64,000 nt of DNA, from NCBI RefSeq assembly GCF_013284245.2, contig NZ_CP085876.1, forward strand, positions 879,001 through 943,000. The letters are read 5' to 3'. The notes below the pieces were generated by a model. The model was not told the DNA's origin. It made no database searches and saw only the letters and a list, made by a program, of their open reading frames with translations. Positions 36,801 through 45,700 of this stretch are shown in pieces. How positions within the stretch are numbered: the stretch's first letter is position 1; every line of letters begins with the position of its first letter. The DNA is from Brevibacillus sp. DP1.3A. GTDB lineage: Bacteria > Bacillota > Bacilli > Brevibacillales > Brevibacillaceae. The position numbers and the translations under genes were made by a program.

Positions 36801-38818
36801 AATTTGCAAAAACAGAAGATGTTACGCTGCAACTCACTGCGTCAGGAAATTCAGACGACATCGAGATGGCAATCTCTAACGCGGATGACAATTCGGGTAC
36901 GTGGGAGCGAGTCACAGCGACAAAAGCATGGAAGCTGGCTGATGGCAGTACAAACGGAACCAAAACGGTCTATGTCAAGCTGCGGGATAAAGCGGGGAAC
37001 GTCACAAAGCTAAGTGATACGATTGAACTCGATGTGGTGGCGCCGACTGGATCCATCACGATCAATAACGGAGACAATTACACTAAGTCCCGTGATGTTA
37101 CGCTCGCCATCACAGCGAACGACAGTACGAGCGTTGTACAGATCCGCTTCGCAAATGGTGACAACGACTGGAGCGATTGGGAGGCAGTAACTGCGACCAA
37201 AGCATGGCAGTTGAAGTCCGGTGATGGAACCAAGACCGTCGAGATGCAGATCACAGACAGGGCAGGGCACATCACAACCGTTTCCGATACGATCGATCTG
37301 GATGCAGATTCGCCAGTTGTTACAGGAGTCGAGGACAAGGGCATTTACAAAGATGACGTGACAATCACATTCAACGAAGGAACCGCGACGCTGAATAGTG
37401 CTCCGTTCGCAAGTGGTGACCAGGTAACAAGTGAAGGCAAGCATGAACTGCGGGTCGTAGATGCTTCCGGAAACGAAACCAAGATCACGTTTACTTTGGA
37501 TAAGACAGCACCAACGGGAACGTTCGTCATCAACAATGATGATCGTCTAACCAACTCTACCAGCGTGAGACTGCATGTTACTGCCACGGACAATTTGGGA
37601 GATGTAGAGATGCGCATCTCCAATGACCAAGGCAAGTGGAGCAGCTGGGAAAAAGTGACGGGAACGGTACCGTGGAGCTTGACGTATGGCAATGGCACGA
37701 AAAAAGTTCTGATCCAGCTTCGCGACCTGGCAGGAAACACGGTCGAACTGGATGATTCCATTGAGTTATATGTGTCAAATCCGCCAACAGGAGAGCCGGT
37801 CACCGGAGTTGAGTTAGAGGATGAGGAGTTAACGCTGCGTGTGGGCGATACAGAAAGCCTTCGTGCCACTGTAAAACCAGCGAATGCCTCCAACAAACGA
37901 GTCAAGTGGGAAAGCAGTGACGCTGAAATCGTCGAGGTAGATGAGGAAGGCAAGATCACAGCGGTAGCTCCGGGAACTGTGACGATTACAGTGACGACCG
38001 AGGACGGGAAGAAAACCGATTCGGTGGAAGTAACTGTTAAGGAAATAGCTACCTTCCAGTTGGAAACAAACGAACCGTCCTTCTGGATTAAGCCAAGAGT
38101 AACCGCGACCTTACGACTCTATAAGGTAGAAGGCAAAAAACGCAAAGACATCACGAGAGACAAAAATGTGGAATACGACACGGAAAACGGGTTGGTTACC
38201 GTCAAGCAGGGCCGCATTACGGCAGGAAAAGAAGAGGGAGAAGACATCGTTACCGTTCGCTATATGGGCGAGGCACTGGAGATTCCGGTGACGGTTTCTA
38301 AGAAAACGATTCGTTCGTTGACGACTTCCTTCAAGGATTTGGTGCTGGAAGTCGATGATGAAAAGCAGCTAACGCTGACAGCCGTCTTCAGTGATAAGAA
38401 CACCGAAGAGGTGACAGAGAAAGCAGCTTGGTCCTCTAGCGACGAAGAGATCATCGAAGTAACAAAAGAGGGAAAAGTGACAGCGCTGGCTGAAGGGAAG
38501 GCTGTCATTACTGCGAAATATGGCGGTAAAAAGGTAACCAATCGTGTGCTCGTCGTAGAGGAAAAGAAAGTGAAAAACTTGCGAGTATCGCGCTCTTCAC
38601 TGCGCTTGAAGGCAGACAATACTGAAGAGATCGTCCTGTATGCGGTCTATGAAAATAGATACGAGGAGATCGTCACCAAGGATGCTGAATGGACAGTGAA
38701 AGATCCTGAGATTGCGACCGTAGAAAATGGTATCGTGACCGCACTGGAATCTGGTAAAACAACCATTACTGTGGAATACGGCGGCGAGACCATTACGATT
38801 AACATTACGGTCAGGTAA
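33860..38818 (+). CDS. large secreted multi-domain protein with Ig-like repeats
   Basis: About 1652 residues. A Sec signal peptide (MKRIIARLLVFTLLFAIV to a VNA|AD cleavage region) is followed by a DNRLRE/carbohydrate-binding-type domain (about 35-210), one cadherin-like repeat (about 215-308; PENNQIGAVVGTLSAVDPD), a long array of Ig-like repeats (about 314-1310), and three BIG2-type domains (about 1312-1394, 1485-1565, 1570-1652). The array alternates two unit types: one with TINGG...MRLSNDN...W...GDGTKTVY...DTIELD, and one with VTGV...DVTITFNEGTATLNG...EGxYELVVTDxAGN. No LPxTG, SLH or membrane anchor is visible, so it is secreted or held non-covalently. A cell-surface or matrix role is likely. 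Start: ATG at 33860 (or TTG at 33857), 12 (9) bases after AAGGAGG. Confidence 0.85.
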   Translation: MKRIIARLLVFTLLFAIVQPVFIQEKVNAADLTDVIRVEADKFVDASGAYPDGMQFELIQNALIVGYARDSGGDYGAANAALRFDLSGVKSEKKIESAFLKIYVHKVDITGGDKPFIDLWGSSDDSWNDDSTLTIPMHSERIIANEMLPDNFTGWKSFDVTSFVKTNVSDKKATFVLRGRQTAPPVPLLYQPQIVFYDKINPSFASQLEITYAANTPPTDILLSSHSIPENNQIGAVVGTLSAVDPDQGDTVTFSILNNPVPFTIEGNQLKATEKFDFETKSTYYVPITATDSAGNFFTKTMTIQVTDVNEPLTTATVTINGGAAITNSANVTLTMTHDDPDAAKPEYRLTNVEGGPWSEWKSFVTPVTWTLTTGEGTKTVFMELRDGTGTVLQAQDSIVLDTTPPAGTIEINNGNVATSSEKVELTIQGSDANGPVELMLSNDNNFTGSWIPVPANNKLEWNLASGDGQKTVYARFRDGAGNLFTTSDTIELDKTPPVVTGVANGSFYTADVTPVFDDGTATLNGAPFASGTKVSMEGRYTLVVTDTAGNTTTVTFTLDKTAPTGTLAINNGATHTNNQDVTLQIDATDVSSKVKMKLSNDNISWSALEDVATAKAWKLTNGDGQKTVYLQLIDEAGNPHDLQASITLDTVAPAVTGVENNKLYNQSVTISFNEGKATLNGKTIADGEIVNEDGAYTLIVTDEAGNTALLAFSIDQTKPSGSLKINGDANYTNSLATTLQIAVTDFSNDLEMRFSHDTSDPANWTSWEALTPTKAWTLPTGDGTKSVYMEVKDKAGNIASFTDEITLDMTNPTGAFEINQGQSHTNTSKVTMSVESADAHGVEMRLSNDNLTWSDWKAAPSKGDIPWDLNSANGTKTVYLELRDPAGNQIALQKQITLDSTGPVVTGVAQDGVYASDVTITFNEGTALLNGNPFTSGSVVSAEGSYELVVTDEAQNRTTIRFTLDKTPPTGTLSIDNGAEFAKTEDVTLQLTASGNSDDIEMAISNADDNSGTWERVTATKAWKLADGSTNGTKTVYVKLRDKAGNVTKLSDTIELDVVAPTGSITINNGDNYTKSRDVTLAITANDSTSVVQIRFANGDNDWSDWEAVTATKAWQLKSGDGTKTVEMQITDRAGHITTVSDTIDLDADSPVVTGVEDKGIYKDDVTITFNEGTATLNSAPFASGDQVTSEGKHELRVVDASGNETKITFTLDKTAPTGTFVINNDDRLTNSTSVRLHVTATDNLGDVEMRISNDQGKWSSWEKVTGTVPWSLTYGNGTKKVLIQLRDLAGNTVELDDSIELYVSNPPTGEPVTGVELEDEELTLRVGDTESLRATVKPANASNKRVKWESSDAEIVEVDEEGKITAVAPGTVTITVTTEDGKKTDSVEVTVKEIATFQLETNEPSFWIKPRVTATLRLYKVEGKKRKDITRDKNVEYDTENGLVTVKQGRITAGKEEGEDIVTVRYMGEALEIPVTVSKKTIRSLTTSFKDLVLEVDDEKQLTLTAVFSDKNTEEVTEKAAWSSSDEEIIEVTKEGKVTALAEGKAVITAKYGGKKVTNRVLVVEEKKVKNLRVSRSSLRLKADNTEEIVLYAVYENRYEEIVTKDAEWTVKDPEIATVENGIVTALESGKTTITVEYGGETITINITVR
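34800..37770 (+). repeat. mosaic of two alternating Ig-like repeat types
   Basis: About eight copies of a 90-residue unit ending in DTIELD/DKTxPTG, and four copies of a 65-residue unit starting VVTGV and containing ITFNEGTATLNG. Stretches such as GGAACCAAAACGGTCTA recur in DNA between copies. The units are interspersed rather than strictly alternating, which points to repeated internal duplication. Confidence 0.75.
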
Positions 38819-38821
38819 ATG

Positions 38822-38862
38822 AAAAGAGGCTGTTCGATCTACTGTGGAGGGCAGCCTCTTTT
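38822..38862 (+). terminator. Rho-independent terminator after the Ig-repeat protein gene
   Basis: AAAAGAGGCTG and CAGCCTCTTTT form a perfect 11-bp stem over a 19-nt loop. It works in either orientation. Confidence 0.85.
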
Positions 38863-38888
38863 CCATTCTGTTTAAAAGGTGAAGAAAT

Positions 38889-39059
38889 ATGGAAAATGCA
38901 CTCATTGCTTTTGCAACTAGCATCATGGTAGGCGCTATTTTTTTTGGGATCTTATGGTGGGAAGGCTCGTGGTTCAGTCTTCGATTTACGAAGTGGTACT
39001 TCGGTATTTTATTTGCAGTCTCGATAGTAGTAGGAGGGTATACCCTTTTTCAAAGTTAA
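38889..39059 (+). CDS. 56-residue membrane protein of unknown function
   Basis: ATG at 38889, TAA at 39057. An AAGGTGA ribosome site stands 6 bases before the start. Two hydrophobic helices (about 5-22, LIAFATSIMVGAIFFGIL, and 38-53, YFGILFAVSIVVGGYTL) flank a short tryptophan-rich basic loop (WWEGSWFSLRFTKW). It looks like a small two-helix membrane peptide; no homologue comes to mind. It lies between a terminator and a large inverted repeat, with no obvious promoter of its own. Confidence 0.6.
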   Translation: MENALIAFATSIMVGAIFFGILWWEGSWFSLRFTKWYFGILFAVSIVVGGYTLFQS

Positions 39060-39095
39060 TGATTTTACGTATCGAGTAAGCAAATTTCTACAAAG

Positions 39096-39180
39096 AAAAA
39101 TAGACATGTTCAACCTTCTCAGGTATCGATCAATTTCTACACCAGCCAACCCGAGAAGGTAAACATGTCTATTTTTGTTT
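39096..39180. repeat. 24-bp imperfect inverted repeat, terminator or relic of a small element
   Basis: AAAAATAGACATGTT then ACCTTCTC is repeated in inverse about 35 bases on, with one extra base in one arm. The arms start and end in A/T runs, so the structure can serve as a terminator in both directions. The length of the arms and the AT-rich ends also resemble a miniature transposable element or an IS end remnant. Confidence 0.55.
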
Positions 39181-39208
39181 TATGATAAACCAATGTCTAT
39201 GCTAATAT

Positions 39209-39236
39209 TTGACATAAAATTCAGATATGGTATAAT
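39209..39236 (+). promoter_or_regulatory. sigma-A promoter of the NRPS operon
   Basis: Consensus TTGACA, a 16-base spacer and perfect TATAAT. It is the best promoter-like site upstream of the first NRPS gene and would leave a leader of about 510 bases. Confidence 0.6.
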
Positions 39237-39752
39237 GCCCTTAAATGGTAATCTATTACATTTTATGCTTATAAAAGGTAATTGTTCTAAAAATTCCCCT
39301 CTTCCTAGTAGAATCTGAAGCTGCCTTTCCACGATTCGAAAGAACAATTCACCATTCAATTACAAGGCTTTCCTGCATAGGTGTTTCATACGCAACTGTA
39401 TTCAAACACTACTCCACTTTTTTCGCGAATTCATAGCAATTCGATTCAGTTACCTTCCCTTTCACATCTCGTTTGTAGCCGCTTTGAACATGCACGATAA
39501 AATTTGAAAGCAACATGTTTGTTTGGTCAACTATTCCTCTGTTTTTCCCTTTTTCTATTTGATTCACCTTAACCAATCGTGTGTCCAGTCTTTATCGTGG
39601 ACGATTCGATGAGTCAACGCCTACTTGTAAAGGAGGGGGAGGCTTACCGACCAATATCCATTTTAAAAGTCTGATCAAGCAGAGCGGGTGAGGAACTTCA
39701 TAAGTTTAGAGGGTTCCCCCTTCATTATCAAGCTCAAAAAGGGAGGATAACC
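39237..39752 (+). other. long untranslated leader before the first NRPS gene
   Basis: No clear gene. It holds a 21-codon reading frame (39609 to 39674, starting MSQRLLVKEGEAYR) with no ribosome site of its own but with a strong purine run (AAAGGAGGGGGAGG, 39631-39644) inside it. No riboswitch or T-box motif is recognised. The purine run is not followed by a start codon at a usable distance. Confidence 0.4.
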
Positions 39753-42700
39753 ATGACCATGGAAGATCAAGTGAATCATTGGCTTTCAGAATTGGCAGGA
39801 GAGGCTCCATTACTGCAGCTTCCGTTTGATGTCCCCAGACATAAGAATGCTCGCTATGTGGAAGAGACGCAATTGATTGATCTGTCAAAAACGATAGGGG
39901 AGAAAGCGAGTTTACTTTGCGAGCAAGAAGAGACCGACATGTTTACGCTATTCTTGGCTGCATACCATAGCTATCTTTACAGATATACGGGGCAAAACGA
40001 CATTCGGATTGGTGCGATAGCGGGTGGTAGTTCTGCTTTTTTTGCAAGTCGAGTGATTGTTGGTGGAACGAAGAATTTTAAGCAGCTATTGAACGAAGTC
40101 AGAGAGAATGGGATTGAGGAGAAGCTTGCCAATAGCTCCGAAACTACGAAATTATTTCATACCTTTTTAAGAGCGAGAAAAGCTGGGGATGAGGATAACA
40201 GACTTTTTGTCGATTCCCAAATAGAAAATGTAGAGCTGCGTGTTGATGTCGAAGAGGCTGAGGGAATGCGCATAACATTTACATATAATTCCTTCCTATT
40301 TACACAACAAACGATACGACGAATGATCGAGAACTTCCATAACTGGATCGAACAAGTAATTACTAATGTCGATACTCCTATCGATTTATTAAGACTGATA
40401 TCCAAAAACCAAGAGAGAGAACTGGTAGACGAGTGGTGCAGGAAGGATGAACCCACGAATGTTCCTGGCACAATCTTGGCTGCCTTTGATTTCCAAGCCA
40501 ATCGGAATCCCGATGCCATTGCGCTCGTTTTTAAGCAAGAGAAGATGACCTATAGGGAATTGGATCTCCGCTCAAATCAATTAGCGAATTACCTCCGAAA
40601 GATTGGCGTAACGAGTGAAGTGCTGGTGGGAATATGCCAAGAGCGTTCCATTGAAATGATCGTGAGCATATTGGGTGTGTTGAAAGCAGGAGGCGCCTAT
40701 GTACCGATCGATCCTGCTTATCCCGTTCAAAGACTCCACTATATTTTGGAGGATGCAGCTTTACAAGTAGTGATTGCGGATGAAGCGTCCGCGACGAAAG
40801 TGCCTGACGGAATAAAAGTGGTTAAATTGTTGGATTATTGCAAAATTTTGTCGAATGAAAGCACGGAGCCTCCTGCAATGGAAGTAAACGGCCACAATCT
40901 TGCTTATGTCATCTACACCTCCGGCTCGACAGGAAATCCGAAGGGCGTAATGATTGAGCATCATTCCGTTATGAATTTTCTTCAAACGCTGGAGAGTCGC
41001 AGTCCGCTTTTACAAACGGACAGGCTTTTGCAAAAAACGTCTGTTTCCTTTGATGCGTCTGTTTGGGAACTCTTTTGGTGGATGTTGAAAGGTGCTAGCT
41101 TGTACATCCTCCCGAACAGCGATGAGAAAGACCCCGCCTTGCTTGTGAAAGCAGTCGAGATGCATAAAATTACCCATCTTGAGTTTGTGCCGACTATGTT
41201 GAAAGCCGTCTTGGATTGTATAGAAAATTATGGTTCTTCTTCTGCATTATCCTCCTTGAAATACATCACAGTTGGAGGGGAAGTGCTTCCGCCTCATGTT
41301 GTTACGAAAAGTATCGATCGATTGACCATTCCTCATGGTACCAGCTTATACAACACGTATGGGCCGACAGAGACGACAGTCGAGGTTGCCAGCTTCAAAT
41401 GCCATCCAGATGAAACACACACGCAAATACCCATTGGAAAACCGAATGCCAATACACAGTTATACGTGTTGAACGAGCATTTGCAAATTCAACCTGTCGG
41501 AGTTGCCGGAGAGCTGTATGTCGGCGGATCAGGCGTAGCAAGAGGTTACTTGAACCGTCCTGAATTGACAAAGGAACGCTTTATTTCCAACCCGTATTGT
41601 GCGGGATCAGACTCGCGGTTGTATCGAACGGGAGATTTGGTTCGATACCTGGCCGACGGAAACTTGGAGTATATCGGGCGGAATGACAACCAGGTAAAAG
41701 TGAGAGGGTACAGAATTGAGCTAGAGGAAATTGAAGTCACTCTAGGCAATCATTCGACTGTTGAACAAGCAATCATTGTCGCGAAAAAAGACGCCTATGA
41801 AAATAACAAGCTGATCGCTTATGTGATAGGGTCTGGAACGGTAACAGAATGGCGTGATTATCTGAAGGCTCAGCTTCCAGAGTTCATGGTTCCGGCCTAT
41901 TTTGTGAAAATGGATGTTTTCCCGCTTACTCCCAGCGGAAAAATTGATCGTAAGTCACTGCCAGAGGTAGGCAATAGTCGCCCGCATGTTTCGACGGAAT
42001 ATGTAAAACCGGATACAGAATGGGAAATGAAGCTCTTGGACATTTGGAAGGATTTGTTCGGATACGATGAGATTGGCGTCGAGGATAATTTCTTTGAATT
42101 AGGCGGACATTCGCTGTTGGGGACTCAGGTTATTGCCAGAATCCGTGCTCTTTTCAAGAAAGAGATTCCGTTGTCTGCTCTGTTTACATATCCGACGATT
42201 CGGAGCATCGTGCCGATTGTAACTGCCGCAGATGAGGTAAATGCAGTAGATGCGTTACCTGCCATAAAGAGGGTATCACGAGATCGAGAATTGCCGCTTT
42301 CTTATTCGCAAGAAAGAGTGTGGTTTTTAGAACAGCTAAGCGCTAATAATTCGGCTTATATTTTTCAAGCCACAATGAAAGTGCGTGGGATGCTGGAGCT
42401 CCCCATTCTCAATAAGTGTTTTACAGAGATTGTGCGCAGACATGAAATATTCCGAACCGTTTTTCATGAGAAAAATGGGCAACCGTATCAAGTGATCTAT
42501 GAACCATTCGATGTGGAATTGCCTGTCATGGATGTTTCGCACTTACCTGAGAGTGATCGTGCCGCTGAAGTCCATAGATTGATCCAAATGGAGATCAAAA
42601 ATCCGATTGATATCGCGCAGCTGCCATTAGCCCGCTGGATTGTTTACAAGATTTCTGAGTTGGAGTCCGTCATTCTGTTTGTGGAGCATCATCTGATTCA

Positions 42701-45700
42701 TGATGGATGGTCGTTCCGCAAATTTTTAAAAGAGCTGTTTACGCTGTACAGTGCCTATCTTGAAAATAAACCATCTCCATTGGCTGAGTTGCCGATTCAA
42801 TTCGCAGACTATTGCGTATGGCAAAATGAGTTGTTTAAGCGCGGCAAGGAAAACAAGCAGTTAACGTACTGGAAGAATCTATTGCAAGGGGCGAATGGGG
42901 TTCTGGAACTGCCCACTGACAGGCCACGACCAGTAAATCAAACCTTTCACGGGAATATGTTCACCCAATTAATACCGGAAGAACTGTATCTTCAACTGCG
43001 TGATTACTGCATGAAAACAAACACGACCTTATTTATGGTCATGATGGCTGCGTTTCAAACCTTGCTCCATCGTTATTCCAATCAAGAAGACATTATAGTA
43101 GGTTCGGGTGTCGCGAATCGGCGCTGGAAAGACACGGAAGAATTGATCGGAATGTTTGTGAACAATATTGTGATCCGTCAGCAATTTACCGACAATATGA
43201 CGTTCCAGGATGTATTGCAAGACGTGAAGATGTCAGCTTTGGAAGCGTACGAGAATCAAGAGATTCCTTTTGATCAAGTAGTCGATGCCTTAAAACTGAA
43301 GCGTGATCAAAGCCGTAACCCTCTATTCCAAGTCATGTTTAGTTTCCAGGATGCAAAAGTCACTCATCTACCTGTATCCAACCTGAATATTCAACTCACC
43401 GAAGGCATTAGCAACGGATCCGCCAAATTTGATATCAACGTAGTGGTGACGAATCACGAGGAGCTCGCTTCTTCCCTTTTAACAAAGGATGAATACGGAA
43501 GTATAAGCCTTGACTGGGAATACAATACGGATTTGTATGACGAATCTACTATGCGCCGCATGTTCGCGCATTATATTGAATTGCTGAAAAGCGTTCTTAC
43601 ACACAGTGACCGGACGTTGCATTCCATGCCTATGCTGAACGCTTCTGAGCAGAACCAAATCCTTCAAGAGTGGAATGACACGGAAGTTGCGTTTGAGGAT
43701 CAGAAAACGCTCCATCAAATATTCGAGGAGCAAGCTGCCCGGACGCCAGAGCGAATGGCGGTTGTATTCGGCAATGAACAATGGACCTACAGGCAAATAA
43801 ACAACAGGGCAAACTTCCTGGCAAGCAAATTGCGAAATATGGGAGTGAAGCCGGATACATTAGTAGGATTAATGAGTGAGCGTTCTCCCGACATGATGAT
43901 TGGTATTCTTGCCATTCTAAAAGCGGGTGGAGCGTATATGCCGATGGACACAGTGGCTCCGAAAGAAAGACTGTCCTATATTCTCCGGGATAGCGATACG
44001 AAGGTCGTCGTCATGCAAGAGAAATTCAGGACAGCGATCGGTTTCAATGGACCTGTTCTGTTATTTGAAGAGAATAGGCCGGATCAGGATGTGGAATGCG
44101 ATAATCTTGAGTCCGTTGCCCATTCGAAAAATTTGGCGTACGTCATCTATACCTCAGGTTCGACGGGAGCACCAAAAGGAGTCATGATCGAACATTGCTC
44201 GGTTGTCAATCGGATGAACTGGATGGTCCATCGCTATCCTATGGGCGAGTATGACACCATTATGCAAAAAACTCCCTATTGTTTTGATGTTTCCGTAACG
44301 GAGTTAGTCCTATGGTTTTTCACTGGCAGCAAACTATGTTTCCTCGCTCCCCATGCAGAGAAAGACCCGGAGCTTATTATCAAAACGGTTGCCCAGTACC
44401 AAGTAACTTATATTCATTTTGTTCCATCTATGCTCAGCATCTTTTTAGACCATTTGGAGAACGTGGATTGCGCAGAGGAAATCAAAACTTTACAGCGAGT
44501 TTATACGACCGGGGAAGCTTTGAGTACGGATCAGGTTCAACGTTTTCATCAATTAATCGGGCAACGGAATCATACGACGCTTATCAATCTGTATGGTCCT
44601 ACGGAAACGACAATTGAAGTGACCTACTATGATTGCCATGCCGATAGCAAGGTAATCCCTATTGGTAAGCCTATGGATAATATTCAAGCTTACATCCTCA
44701 ATAAGGAAGGGGATCTGCAACCAATAGGTGTGATGGGAGAATTGGTTATTGGGGGTATTGGTCTTGCACGAGAGTATATCGGAAAACCCGAGTTAACAGC
44801 TGAACGTTTTGTCCCGAATCCTTTTGGCAATCTATCTGAAAGGCTATACAAGACAGGTGACTACGCGCGGTGGATGCCAGACGGCAATATTGAGTATATC
44901 GGGCGTATGGATAATCAAGTGAAAATTCGCGGTTATCGGATTGAATTAGGTGAAATCGAAGCGGTTATGAGGAAGCAGCAAGGGGCAGGAGAAGTTGCAA
45001 TCATTGCCCATGAATATGAGCCGGGGGATAAACGATTAATTGCTTATTACAGTGGGGCATCAGAGGTCGAGACATTAAAAAGCCATTTACAGAAACAGTT
45101 ACCGCCGTATATGATTCCTTCTTATTTTGTACGGGTGGGGGAAATGCCGCTCACATCGAGTGGCAAATTAGATCGTAAAGCATTGCCACTGCCTGAGATC
45201 CACATTGTAAGCCATCACTACACAGCGCCGCGAAACTCAACGGAAGAATTGCTCGCACTCATATGGAGTAAAATTTTACGAGTAAACCAAATTGGGGTAT
45301 TTGATTCGTTCTTTGAATTGGGCGGACATTCCCTTTTGGCAACACAGGTTGTATCGCGCATACGAGAAGTGTTTGGTCAACATCTACCTCTCCGAGCGAT
45401 CTTTGATTGCCCGACCATTGAAGGCTTGGCTAAGCGGCTAACCGAATTGCGACAAGGCGAGAAAATGGTTCAATTGCCTGCGCTCCTGCAAGTGGATAGA
45501 ACGGAACCGATCCCGTTATCTTTTGCGCAGCACCGGTTGTGGTTTTTTGACCAACTGGAGCCTGGAAGCAACGTCTATAACATTCCATATGTATGGCGCT
45601 TAAGCGGTTCGTGGGATGTTGCCGGATTAGAAACAGGATTTAACCAATTGATTGAACGTCACGAAATGCTTCGTAGCGTATTCGCAAAACAAAATGGCGT

